Source of the DNA: CALABS01 sp050260775
GTDB lineage: Bacteria > Pseudomonadota > Alphaproteobacteria > Rhodospirillales > Magnetospirillaceae
Reading direction: 5' to 3'
Assembly (NCBI GenBank): GCA_050260775.1
Contig: JBLNCP010000022.1
Coordinates: 1-64,000 of the forward strand
DNA: 64,000 nucleotides
Shown here: in pieces, positions 21,830 to 30,322 of the stretch
Position numbering within the stretch: the stretch's first letter is position 1
Layout of the letters: the number at the start of each line of letters is the position of its first letter
Program-made: the position numbers and the translations under genes
The notes under the pieces: generated by a model
What the model saw: the letters and a program-made list of their open reading frames with translations, nothing else
Database searches by the model: none
Told to the model about the DNA's origin: nothing

Positions 21830-23062
21830 TCACCCCTCCTCGATGCGCCCGAGGGCCTCGCCCGGGCGCGGCGTTTCCAGGCCGAGCGCGCGGTAGGCGG
21901 CCAGCAGGCGGGGCGCCTGGTGTTCCCACGACAGCTCGCTTTCCATGCGGGCGCGGCCGATCTCTCCCATGCGCCGGCGCATCTCGGGATCGTCGAGCAG
22001 GGTGACGATCTTGTCGGCGAGGTCGCCGGCATCGTTGTCGCGGGCATAGAGCGCCGCCTCGCCGGCCGAGCGCCGGCCCTCGGTGAGGTCGAACAGGACC
22101 ACCGGCTTGGCCAGCGCCATGTATTCCAGGATCTTGTTCATGGTGCATTTGTCGTTGAACGGATTGACCGGGTCGGGCGACACGCACACGTCGGCGGCGT
22201 TCAGCATGGGCATCAGCACGTCGTCGTCGGCCCAGCCGGTGAACTCCACCGCGTGCGTGATACCCAGTTCCCCGGCCAACTCCTTCAGGCGCGGCAACAT
22301 GGGGCCGTCGCCCATCAGCACGGCGCGGACGTCTTGGCGGCCGCGGCGCACCACGATGTCGTGCATGGCCTGGAGCACGTACTCGACGCCGTCCTGGTTG
22401 TTCATGACGCCGACATAGGCCAGCAGGTGGCGCGCCCCACGCTTCAGGGCGGGATCGGGGGCGGAGACCTTCAGGCGGCGGACGTCCGGGCCCGAGCGCA
22501 CCACGAACACGTCTTCCGGCGCCATGCCGCCCCGCTCGACGGCGATCTTCTTGAAGCTTTCGTTGGTGGCGATGGAGACGTCGGCGGTGCGGAAGGTGAG
22601 GCGCTCGAACAGCAGCAGCAGCCGGTGGAAGGCGTCCTTGCGGCCGAACTTGGCGACGTAGAGCTCCGGGCTGACGTCGTGGTGGTCGAAGATGAAGCGC
22701 TTGCCCAGCAGCAGCTTGAAGAAGCCGCCGACCAGGAACAGGGTTTCCGGCGGATTGCAGGCGTGGATCACGTCGAAGCCGCGGGCGAACAGCACCCGCC
22801 AGGCCAGGACGAATTCCCAGAACAGGGCGGCCAGGTACTCGCGGGCGTAGCCCAGCGCGCCCTCGGCCTCGGGCGGCAGCGGGTGGCGCCAGATGTGGAT
22901 GCCGTCGATGACGGCGTGCCCGCGGGGATAGGCGGCGGTGGCGGGGCAGATCACCGAGACGGTCCAGCCCGCGTCGCGCAGGGTCTGGGCTTCCTGCCAG
23001 ACCCTGCGGTCGCGCGGCACCGGCAGGTTCTCGACGATCATCAGGACCTTTCGGGCTGCCAT
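21830..23062 (-). CDS. Family 4 glycosyltransferase
   Basis: A 410-residue GT-B enzyme of family 4 (WbuB/WecF-like subgroup by general look). The N-terminal half has MIVENLPVPRDRRVWQEAQTL and FIFDHHDVSPELY, both characteristic of this subgroup. The C-terminal half has LLAYVGVMNNQDGVEYVL, the AVLMGDGPMLPRL segment and NKILEYMALAKPVVLFD, with the E..A.G.PVV type nucleotide-sugar motif. It should add a sugar to the lipid-linked exopolysaccharide unit on the cytoplasmic face. It is 12 bases downstream of the Wzc-like gene and directly abuts the GT2 gene, in one minus-strand operon. Confidence 0.93.
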   Translation of the reverse strand: MAARKVLMIVENLPVPRDRRVWQEAQTLRDAGWTVSVICPATAAYPRGHAVIDGIHIWRHPLPPEAEGALGYAREYLAALFWEFVLAWRVLFARGFDVIHACNPPETLFLVGGFFKLLLGKRFIFDHHDVSPELYVAKFGRKDAFHRLLLLFERLTFRTADVSIATNESFKKIAVERGGMAPEDVFVVRSGPDVRRLKVSAPDPALKRGARHLLAYVGVMNNQDGVEYVLQAMHDIVVRRGRQDVRAVLMGDGPMLPRLKELAGELGITHAVEFTGWADDDVLMPMLNAADVCVSPDPVNPFNDKCTMNKILEYMALAKPVVLFDLTEGRRSAGEAALYARDNDAGDLADKIVTLLDDPEMRRRMGEIGRARMESELSWEHQAPRLLAAYRALGLETPRPGEALGRIEEG

Positions 23063-23074
23063 CGGCCGTGCGCC

Positions 23075-25240
23075 TCAGTTGCCGTAATACTCGGAACTGC
23101 GGAAGCAGAAATCGACGTAGTCCGAGTACTGGCGCTGGCGGTCGAGGTCGACCTTGGTCAGCACGACACCGGCGACGGGGATGTCGAACCCGCGCAGATG
23201 CTCCACCCCGGCCTCCACGGCCCGGCGGGGGGTGGCGTCCCACTCGACGACGTAGAGCGCCATGTCGCACACGTCGGCCAGCAGGGCGGCGTCGAACGAC
23301 ACCATGGTCGGCGGCGTGTCGACCAGCACGATGTCGTAGGACACCAGCAGGCGGTCGAACAGCTTGCGCACCGCCGCATCCTCCAGCAGCCGCTGCGGAT
23401 CCTGGGTGCGGCCGCCCGACGCGATGAAATCGAGGCCCGAGCGGGCATCGTGGCGGACGATCTCGTCGACCGAGGCTTGCTGGCGCAGGAAGTCGGCGAT
23501 GCCGGGAACCTCGTAGGCGTTGAGCTGGCGGGCCACCGACGGGCGGCGGAGGTCGCAATCGACGACCAGCACCTTCTTGCCCGCCAGAGCGAGGCTGCGG
23601 CCGAGGCTGACGGTGAACGCCGTCTTGCCTTCGCCGGGCAGCGACGAGGTGACCATCACGGCCTGACGCCTGTCGTCGCGGGCGTTCATGATGGTGATCT
23701 GCGCCGAGCGCACCGCCTCGGCATAGACCGACTCGGGGCGATCGACGAGATAGTCGGCCGGCAGCGTGCGGGCCGGCAGCTTCGACACGTCGGGGATGAT
23801 GCCGAGCGTCGGCAGGTTGAGGATGTCGCGCACCTGCCGGGTGGTGAGGAAGCCGGTGCGGAAGCGTTCGAGCAGGAAGGCCAGCGAGATGCCGAGCCCG
23901 GTCGACCCGGCCAGCGCCACCCCCAGGAACAGGAAGGGCTTGGGATAGGACGGCTTGGCGGGCGCGGTGGCGCGCGAGGCCACGCGGGCGTCGGACTGCT
24001 CGATCTCGGAGCGGTTGGTCAGCTCGGCGTAGCGGGTGAGGAAGCTTTCCAGCATCAGGTTCTTGGACTCGATCTCCTTCTGCCGCAGCTCCAGCTCGGT
24101 CATGGCGTTGTCGGAGCGCGACGTCGCCGACGAGATCTGGTCCATGCGGGCCTTCAGCACGTCCTCGCGGGCCTTGGCCTGCGCCGCCTCGTTGGCGAGG
24201 CGGTCGACCTGCTTTTCGATCTCGCGGTTCATCTCGCCCCTCAGCGCGGCGAGCTGGTTCTGCAGCGACATCACCGATGGGCTGTCGGCGCGGTAGCCGA
24301 CGCTCATCTCGGCGATGCGGCCGAGCAGCTTGGCCTCCTCACGGCGCATCTCCTGCAGGAAGGTGCTTTCGTCGACGAAGGTCAGCGCCATGGCGTTGCC
24401 GCCCTTGATGGCCTTCTTGGCCTGGTTGAGCGCCGCCTCGGCCTGGGCCCGCTCGCGCTCGACCTGGGCGATTTCGGTCTCCAGCAGGATCAGCTGCTGG
24501 GCGGCGACCTGGCCCTTCTCGCGCACGTCCACCGGCGCCAGGTTGTGTTCGCGCCGGAAGGCGACCACCGCCGAGGTGTCCTTGGCCAGCTGCTCGCGCA
24601 GCCGGCTGATCTGGGTGGTGATCCAGTCGGTGGCCACCTGCATCTCGCCCAGCTTGGCTTCCCGCTGGGCGCGGATGTAGAGGTCGGCGAACGCGTTGGC
24701 GACCAGGGCCGCTTTCTTGGGATCGGTCGAATCGAAGCGCAGGCGGATGGCGTAGGAATCGGTGTCGCTCTTGACCGACAGCCGCTTCATCACTGCATCG
24801 ATGGTGGCGGTGCGCGGGTTGTGGTCGCGCTCGCCGACGATGGCCGCCTTCAGCCGCCGCCACAGGGCGACGACGCCGTCGGGTAGGATCGACGGCTTGA
24901 GCTCTGTGTTGAACTCGGGGTCGCGGTCGAGCGCCAGCGCGTCGACCACCTGGCCGGCCAGACCGCGCGATTCCAGGATGTCGATCTCGGTCGACACCAG
25001 GACCGGGGTCAGCGGCGGGGTGACCACGGACTGCTTGGTGGTCAGCAATTGCTGGCTCGGGCCCGACCGCGTGTTGATGGCGATCATCGCCTCGCCGGTG
25101 TAGAGCGGGTCGATGACCTGCAGGGCGACGATGGCCAGCGCCGTCGCGCCGCCGACGATCCCGCCGATCAAGCCCCTGCGCTGCCACAGCACCGACAGAG
25201 CCCGGGTGGGTGCTAGGGTCTCCGAATCATCGGCCACCAT
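23075..25240 (-). CDS. Wzc/ExoP-like polysaccharide co-polymerase with tyrosine kinase domain
   Basis: A 721-residue fusion. Membrane helix 1 lies at about residues 25-43, and a Wzz-type periplasmic domain follows. A long coiled coil spans about 180-430, and membrane helix 2 lies near 455-475. A cytoplasmic BY-kinase domain carries Walker A SSLPGEGKTAFTVSL (about residue 550), Walker A' VLVVDCDLRRPS and Walker B IVLVDTPP. The C-terminus is tyrosine-rich (Y, Y and YY in the last 16 residues), the autophosphorylated tail of such kinases. It controls polymer length and export together with the outer-membrane Wza-like lipoprotein. It is transcribed with the GT4, GT2 and ligase genes downstream. 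Confidence 0.95.
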   Translation of the reverse strand: MVADDSETLAPTRALSVLWQRRGLIGGIVGGATALAIVALQVIDPLYTGEAMIAINTRSGPSQQLLTTKQSVVTPPLTPVLVSTEIDILESRGLAGQVVDALALDRDPEFNTELKPSILPDGVVALWRRLKAAIVGERDHNPRTATIDAVMKRLSVKSDTDSYAIRLRFDSTDPKKAALVANAFADLYIRAQREAKLGEMQVATDWITTQISRLREQLAKDTSAVVAFRREHNLAPVDVREKGQVAAQQLILLETEIAQVERERAQAEAALNQAKKAIKGGNAMALTFVDESTFLQEMRREEAKLLGRIAEMSVGYRADSPSVMSLQNQLAALRGEMNREIEKQVDRLANEAAQAKAREDVLKARMDQISSATSRSDNAMTELELRQKEIESKNLMLESFLTRYAELTNRSEIEQSDARVASRATAPAKPSYPKPFLFLGVALAGSTGLGISLAFLLERFRTGFLTTRQVRDILNLPTLGIIPDVSKLPARTLPADYLVDRPESVYAEAVRSAQITIMNARDDRRQAVMVTSSLPGEGKTAFTVSLGRSLALAGKKVLVVDCDLRRPSVARQLNAYEVPGIADFLRQQASVDEIVRHDARSGLDFIASGGRTQDPQRLLEDAAVRKLFDRLLVSYDIVLVDTPPTMVSFDAALLADVCDMALYVVEWDATPRRAVEAGVEHLRGFDIPVAGVVLTKVDLDRQRQYSDYVDFCFRSSEYYGN

Positions 25241-25388
25241 CGTCCACGCCTCCTGTTCCGGTTAGGCCAGACAAGCTCACGTCTTTGTTCATATCAGGGG
25301 CGGCGGAGCCTTCCGGCAATTTGGCAGACGGATAGAACGAGGTGCCGGGCGGAGAGCTTGGGTAAGCCGGAAGGCGTTCCGCCGGGGG

Positions 25389-26273
25389 TCAACGCTCCCA
25401 TAGCTGGGCCAGGCGGGCCATCCCGCTGCGGGCCAGCACCCGGGCGCGGTGGACGATCTGCTGGCGGCGGCGGATCGGCCAGCCGACGCGGTTGCTGTCC
25501 GGCTTGATCGGGTGCCACAGGCGCCCCGGCTCGGTGCCGGGCGTGGTGCGCACCGGGCGGAAGACGAAGGTGCCGGGGGAGAGCTCGTTGCTGGACGGCG
25601 TCGAGGTATAGAAGCGGTTGCGGTTGGCGGGGCGCACGAACTCGCCGTCGCCGCCGATGTCCTCCACCGTCAGCCCGGCTTCCATCAGGATGCCGGGAAC
25701 GATGCCCTCGTAGAAGCCCTCCCAGCCGCGCTTGTAGGCGGCGTCCAAGACCACGTAGGCCTCGCGCGTCAGCCGGTAGAGCGGCATGAAGGCGCGGACC
25801 AGCCGGGCCGGGTCGGGAGGGCCTTCCGGGGTGCGCACGCTCGGCCAGTTGGGCCAGGTGGGATTGACCCGATGGCGGTGGATGCTGGTGGCGAGCAGGC
25901 CGGCATCGTCGGTGGCGAAGGCGTCGAACAGGTCGCCCCAGCGGCCGGTGAACATCACGTCGTACTCGACCACCCAGATGCGGTCGTAGTCCGGGTGCCG
26001 CTTCCAGAAGGTGAAGGGGAACAGCTCGATGTCCTTGTCGCGGAGGCGCCGCCCCTTGAAGGGGTAGCCGAGCCGCCTGAGGTCGGCGACCGTGAATCCG
26101 AAGACCTTGACGTCGGCGGGGATGCGATAGGACGGATTGACGTTGTCGGTCTGGTTCAGCAGCACGAACACGTCGCGCGCGCCTGCCTCGCCCGCCAGGC
26201 GGCGGTAAAGGGCGACGATGGCATCGTCGACGAAATGGGTCATCAGCAGAACGGCTTCCCGCAACCCGGCCAT
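25389..26273 (-). CDS. Putative GT-A-like glycosyltransferase, unassigned family
   Basis: A 294-residue soluble protein. No family could be named with confidence. A nucleotide-sugar transferase fold is suggested by the N-terminal alternating strands and helices (VLLMTHFVDDAIVALYRRL, DVFVLLNQTDN) and by IWVVEYDVMFTGRWGDLFDAF. In the latter the EYDV motif occupies the place of a DxD metal-binding motif, as in DUF3405-type proteins. A late GILMEAGL and WHPIKP region could form the acceptor or metal-coordinating end. It lies between the RTX protein gene and the Wzc-like gene on the same strand, with a 148-base gap before the latter. A role in exopolysaccharide assembly is inferred from position. 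Confidence 0.65.
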   Translation of the reverse strand: MAGLREAVLLMTHFVDDAIVALYRRLAGEAGARDVFVLLNQTDNVNPSYRIPADVKVFGFTVADLRRLGYPFKGRRLRDKDIELFPFTFWKRHPDYDRIWVVEYDVMFTGRWGDLFDAFATDDAGLLATSIHRHRVNPTWPNWPSVRTPEGPPDPARLVRAFMPLYRLTREAYVVLDAAYKRGWEGFYEGIVPGILMEAGLTVEDIGGDGEFVRPANRNRFYTSTPSSNELSPGTFVFRPVRTTPGTEPGRLWHPIKPDSNRVGWPIRRRQQIVHRARVLARSGMARLAQLWER

Positions 26274-26358
26274 GGGGCATGCCCCCCTTCGAAGTTCCTA
26301 GGACCTCGGACAGGTGGGGCGGGGGCGGGAAGGTGTCAGGACGGACGAAAGGCGAGAA

Positions 26359-26380
26359 GGGGGCTCCTTGCGGAGCCCCC
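26359..26380 (-). terminator. Terminator hairpin after the RTX gene
   Basis: A perfect 9-base GC-rich stem (GGGGGCTCC / GGAGCCCCC) with a 4-base loop lies about 33 bases past the RTX stop codon. On the minus strand it is followed by TTCTCGCCTTT, a poor T-tract. Confidence 0.65.
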
Positions 26381-26412
26381 TTCCGGAGGAGGTCTTAGCC
26401 TTTTAGAGCCGA

Positions 26413-28728
26413 TCAGCCCCAATGGTCGGCGGTGGCCTGGACGGCATGGGCGTCCACGTGGTCGAGGGTGACCAGCTTGGTGGCGGTTCCCTCGGGCGCC
26501 TTCACCATCACGTCGGTGTTGGCGCCGTTCTGCACCAGTTGCACGACGCCGTCCGAGAGTGGCTTGGTCGAGGTCGAGCCGATGGATTGCAGCAGGTTGC
26601 GGATGTCCAGGCTGTCCTGGCCGGCGACGAAGCCGCGGATGTGGTCGCCGGCGTCGGCCAGCGAGTCATAGCGGTAAGTGTCGTGGCCGGTGCCGCCCAC
26701 CAGCAGGTCGGCGCCCTTGCCGCCGGCCAGGATGTCGTCCCCCGCACCGCCCGACAGGACATTGGCCTTGTCGTTGCCGAGGATGAGGTTGGCCTGGGCG
26801 TTGCCGGTGCCGTTGAGCGCGTTGCCGGCCATCGTGAGGTTCTCGACATTGGCCGGCAGGGCGTAGGCCTTGGCGTAGGACTGCACGGTGTCGGTGCCCT
26901 GGGCGGCCTTCTCGATCACCCGGTCGGCGGCGTGGTCGACGATGTAGGTGTCGTCACCCTGGCCGCCGGCCAGCTTCAGGTCGACCTTGCCGGCAATTCC
27001 GGCGATCCGGTCGTTGCCGTCGGTGCCGGTGGCGCCGATCTGGGCCTTGACCGGAGCCAGCCAATGGGTCGGCGCGCCGGAGAGCGGCAACTCGGCATGG
27101 ACGTTGCCGGCTTCGGCCGCCGTGCTGCCGGACGCCGTGCCGCCAGTGGACGGAGTGGGGGCCGACGGGGTGCCGGTGCCGGCGGACGGTGCCGCGGTGC
27201 CGGACGGCGCCTGGAAGCCGAACTGGTCGGCGGTGAGGTCGGCGAGCTTGGTGCCGAGGAAGGTCAGGGTCTGGCCGTCGGCCAGCTTGAGCACGACGTC
27301 CCCGCCCACCTGGGACAGGGCGGCCTTGACCTGGTCGAAGCTGGTGAAGCCGAAGCCGTCCAGCGCGACCTTGTCGCCCTTGGTGAAGTCGGTGATGGCG
27401 TCGTTGCCGTCGCCCTTGTGGATGAGGAACGTGTCGTCGCCGCCGTTGCCGGTCAGCAGGTCGTTGCCCTTGCCGCCGTCGAGCACGTTGGCGGCGGAAT
27501 TGCCGACCAGGCGGTTGTCGAGCTCGTTGCCGGTGGCGTTGGACTGGCCGTTGCCCGCCAGCACGATGTTCTCGACGTTGGCGCCGAGCACGAAGGCCTG
27601 GGCATAGGAGACCACGGTGTCGACGCCTTGGCCGGCCGCCTCGACCACGGTGTCGCCGGCATGGTCGACGACATAGGTGTCGTCGCCGGCGCCGCCGGCC
27701 AGATGGGCGTCAGCCTTGCCGGCCACGCCGGCGATCTGGTCGTTGCCGTCGGTGCCGACCACCTTGGAGGCGGGGTCGGACGACTGGATCCAGTTGGTCG
27801 GGTTGCCCGAGGCCGGATGGCCGGCGTCATGGTCGGGGATGGTGCCCGGCGACGAATGCAGCTCGGTGCCGCTGACGTGGAAATTGAGGCCGGCCTTCGT
27901 CACATCGCCGAAATCCTTGGTCGGCGAGCCGACGGTGATCGAGCCCTTGTAGGGCAGGCTCGGCCAGGTGATCTGGTCGCCGACGCGCACCGCGCCGATG
28001 CCGTCCAGCCCCGCCTTCGGCCACACGCTGCCTTCCTCGGCATGCTGGCCGGCGCGCTCGGTGGCGTAGACGTTCTTCAGAGTGATCGGGTAGGCGGACT
28101 GGTTGGTGCCGTCCAGGAACCAGTACTGGTAGGTGTAGCCCGAATCGCCGGTGTACTTGATGTTGACGTTCTCGAAGTCGGCGGACTTGTGGCTCGGCTG
28201 GTACTGGGGCGAGATGAAGAAGCCCTGGTAGTTGGTGCTGCCGGTCACGTTGTAGAAATGCATGTTGCCGACCGAGCCGTGCGTCTGGAACACGTCGGCG
28301 TGGATCTCGGCCTCGGCGCCGTGGATGTTCTCGATCACCGAGTTCTGCACCGTCACGTCGGGCTGATGCCCGGGGGCGCCGGCCACGGCGATGCCGTCCT
28401 GCGACGAGTTCTTGGAATCGATGTGGACGCCCTCGACATGCACCGAGCCGTAGAGGTTCAGGAAGTGCAAGGTGGCGCCGCGGGAGTCGCCCTGGGGCTG
28501 GTAGTCGCCGCCGAGGACCACGATGTTGCGGCCGCCGTCGGTCTGGACCTTATTGGCCGTCCGCGTCGCGCTGGCGCCAATGAAGATCACGTCCTCGTCC
28601 GGGCGGAACTGCCACCAGTCCTGCGCGCCGGTTTTGCTGAGGTCGATGATCGTGGGGTTGTCCAACTGGGGGAACGCCCACTTCATGTCGGTGTTGGTCG
28701 CCGCAGTGGAGAGCGGGTTGGAAGCCAT
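26413..28728 (-). CDS. RTX (hemolysin-type calcium-binding) protein with N-terminal beta-helix domain
   Basis: A 771-residue secreted protein without a signal peptide. Residues 1 to about 310 have short repeating strands rich in Asn, Asp and Gly (VVLGGDYQPQGDS, VHVEGVHIDSKNSSQDGIAV, VTVQNSVIENIHG), as in right-handed beta-helix proteins such as pectate lyases and epimerases. The C-terminal half carries two related modules, each beginning GTDGND.IAG.AGK. Each has GG.GDDTY and GGKGNDLL type nonapeptides that bind calcium. The hydrophobic end resembles type I secretion targets. The start at MASNPL is preceded by AGAGGA. It is downstream of an ABC/HlyD pair that probably exports it. A polysaccharide-binding or -cleaving role is inferred from fold and locus; no catalytic residues were identified. 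Confidence 0.88.
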   Translation of the reverse strand: MASNPLSTAATNTDMKWAFPQLDNPTIIDLSKTGAQDWWQFRPDEDVIFIGASATRTANKVQTDGGRNIVVLGGDYQPQGDSRGATLHFLNLYGSVHVEGVHIDSKNSSQDGIAVAGAPGHQPDVTVQNSVIENIHGAEAEIHADVFQTHGSVGNMHFYNVTGSTNYQGFFISPQYQPSHKSADFENVNIKYTGDSGYTYQYWFLDGTNQSAYPITLKNVYATERAGQHAEEGSVWPKAGLDGIGAVRVGDQITWPSLPYKGSITVGSPTKDFGDVTKAGLNFHVSGTELHSSPGTIPDHDAGHPASGNPTNWIQSSDPASKVVGTDGNDQIAGVAGKADAHLAGGAGDDTYVVDHAGDTVVEAAGQGVDTVVSYAQAFVLGANVENIVLAGNGQSNATGNELDNRLVGNSAANVLDGGKGNDLLTGNGGDDTFLIHKGDGNDAITDFTKGDKVALDGFGFTSFDQVKAALSQVGGDVVLKLADGQTLTFLGTKLADLTADQFGFQAPSGTAAPSAGTGTPSAPTPSTGGTASGSTAAEAGNVHAELPLSGAPTHWLAPVKAQIGATGTDGNDRIAGIAGKVDLKLAGGQGDDTYIVDHAADRVIEKAAQGTDTVQSYAKAYALPANVENLTMAGNALNGTGNAQANLILGNDKANVLSGGAGDDILAGGKGADLLVGGTGHDTYRYDSLADAGDHIRGFVAGQDSLDIRNLLQSIGSTSTKPLSDGVVQLVQNGANTDVMVKAPEGTATKLVTLDHVDAHAVQATADHWG

Positions 28729-28867
28729 TAGGTAAAATCCTCTGTCTTCTGTTGCTGCTTCACACACAGCACGAGCAAACGTCGCACCCTGCGTCTGAGA
28801 AGCAGTGTGGACGCTGACAGTTAACAGAGTGTAAATCGCTCCAACAATACTTAACATCTTCGGTGGT
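28729..28867 (-). promoter_or_regulatory. AT-richer leader and promoter region of the RTX gene
   Basis: This stretch lies between the HlyD terminator and the RTX start and is clearly lower in GC than its surroundings. It must hold the RTX promoter, because a strong terminator closes the upstream operon. One GTGGTA hexamer (28863-28868) matches those clustered before the secretion operon. No confident -35/-10 was assigned. Confidence 0.5.
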
Positions 28868-28905
28868 AAAGAAATAGAAAAGCCCGCCACTTTTGTGGCG
28901 GGCTT
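28868..28905 (-). terminator. Intrinsic terminator after the type I secretion operon
   Basis: A perfect 11-base inverted repeat (AAGCCCGCCAC / GTGGCGGGCTT) with a 4-base loop is followed on the minus strand by TTTCTATTTCTTT. It lies about 55 bases downstream of the hlyD-like stop codon. Confidence 0.92.
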
Positions 28906-28961
28906 CCCGAAATTGTGGAGGTGGCGCAAGTATTGTACTTGGGAAGTCCACCTCGGGTATA

Positions 28962-30308
28962 TTACCGCTCCTTGAAGCTGCGTGCGAAGGCATCCAGAAG
29001 GGGCTTGGTGAGGTACTGAAGGGGAGTGCGGCTGCCCCCTTCCAGCATGACCTCGACCGGCATGCCGGCCTTGAGGGTGCCGGGCAGGCGGGACACCTGG
29101 TCGGCCGGGACCTCGACGCGGGCGTTGTAGAACACCTCGCGGGTGGCCTGGTCGGTGTTGCGGTCGGCCGACACCACCGCGACCTCGCCGTTGATCACCG
29201 GGGTGGTCTTGGAGTTGAAGGTCGAGAAGCGCAGCTCGGCGCCCTGGCCCTGATGCACCCGGTCGATGTCGTTGGGACGGACGTGGGCGTCGATGACCAG
29301 GCGGTCGGTGTTGGGCACCAGTTCGGCGACCTCGCCGTTGGCCGGCACCACCGCGCCCTTGCCGGCGACCTTGAGGTTCTGGACCGTGCCCTCGACCGGG
29401 GCGACGATGGTGAGGCGCTCGACGGCGTCGCGGGCGGCGACCAGCTTCTGGCCGATCTCGCTCAGCTCGGCCTCGACCTTGATCAGCTCGGCGACCCCGT
29501 CGTCGCGGAACTTCTGGTCGGTCTGCATGATCTGCAGCCGGGTCTCGCCGATCTCCTTGTCGGACTGGTCGACGCCGGCGTTGTCGTTCAGCATCTCGCC
29601 CTCCATGCGCGCCAGTTCGCGCTCGGAGGCCCGCAGCTTGTTGGTCGGGTAGTAGCCCTTGGCCTCCAGGCGGCGCAGGCCCTCGATCTCCTGCTTCAGG
29701 AGGTCGAGCTGGCGGCGCTTGGAGGTCTCGAGACCGCTGCGGCCCTCATGCTGCGACTCCAGCTGCGCGATGCGGGCCTCGAGGATCTGGCGCTGGCCGG
29801 AGAGGGTGGCGCGGCGCTGCGAGAAGCGGTCCTGCTCGCGGGCGAGGATCTCGGCGACCTTGGGCTCCTGGGCGCGGGCGGTCAAGGCCTCGGGGAAGGC
29901 GATGGCGTCGAGATTGTCGCGCTCGGCCAGCAGGCGGGCCCGCTCGGCGGTCTTGGTGTCGAACTGGTCGGACAGGGTGGCCATCTGCGCCTGGGCCGTG
30001 CTGTCGTCGAGGCGCACCAGCACCGTGCCGGCGGGAACCACGTCGCCTTCCTTGACCAGCACCTGCGCGACGATGCCGCCCTCGCGGTGCTGCACGGTCT
30101 TGCGCTTGGATTCGACGGTGACCACGCCCTGGGTGACGACGGCGCTGTCGAGCGAGGCGGTCGCCGACCACAGGGTGAAGCCGCCCAGGGCGATGCCGAT
30201 CACCGCCAGGCCGGCGATCATGGGCTTGCGGAAGTCGGTGGGGGGCACCGGCAGGTCGGGGTAGATCATGCGGTTCGGCATGGCGGGAAGGTTGCTGTCG
30301 AAGCTCAT
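28962..30308 (-). CDS. Type I secretion membrane fusion protein (HlyD/PrtE family)
   Basis: A 448-residue periplasmic adaptor that bridges the ABC transporter and a TolC-like outer-membrane channel. A single membrane helix lies at about residues 31-50 (PMIAGLAVIGIALGGFTLW). It is followed by the first lipoyl half (VQHREGGIVAQVLVKEGDVV), a long coiled-coil hairpin (about 100-285), and the second lipoyl half with the HlyD signature (IVAPVEGTVQNLKVAGKGAVV). A C-terminal beta-barrel region has PGTLKAGMPVEVML. The start chosen (MSFDSN) has GGAG seven bases upstream; two upstream in-frame ATGs are less well spaced. It follows the ATPase gene by 14 bases. No tolC gene is in the window. Confidence 0.95.
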   Translation of the reverse strand: MSFDSNLPAMPNRMIYPDLPVPPTDFRKPMIAGLAVIGIALGGFTLWSATASLDSAVVTQGVVTVESKRKTVQHREGGIVAQVLVKEGDVVPAGTVLVRLDDSTAQAQMATLSDQFDTKTAERARLLAERDNLDAIAFPEALTARAQEPKVAEILAREQDRFSQRRATLSGQRQILEARIAQLESQHEGRSGLETSKRRQLDLLKQEIEGLRRLEAKGYYPTNKLRASERELARMEGEMLNDNAGVDQSDKEIGETRLQIMQTDQKFRDDGVAELIKVEAELSEIGQKLVAARDAVERLTIVAPVEGTVQNLKVAGKGAVVPANGEVAELVPNTDRLVIDAHVRPNDIDRVHQGQGAELRFSTFNSKTTPVINGEVAVVSADRNTDQATREVFYNARVEVPADQVSRLPGTLKAGMPVEVMLEGGSRTPLQYLTKPLLDAFARSFKER

Positions 30309-30322
30309 GGTCATTCTCCGGG

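Noticed and set aside
20934..23558. A single 874-codon minus-strand frame running through two glycosyltransferase genes.
   Set aside because: Only its last 297 codons are a real protein (GT2). The earlier part is an out-of-frame reading of the GT4 and Wzc-like genes.
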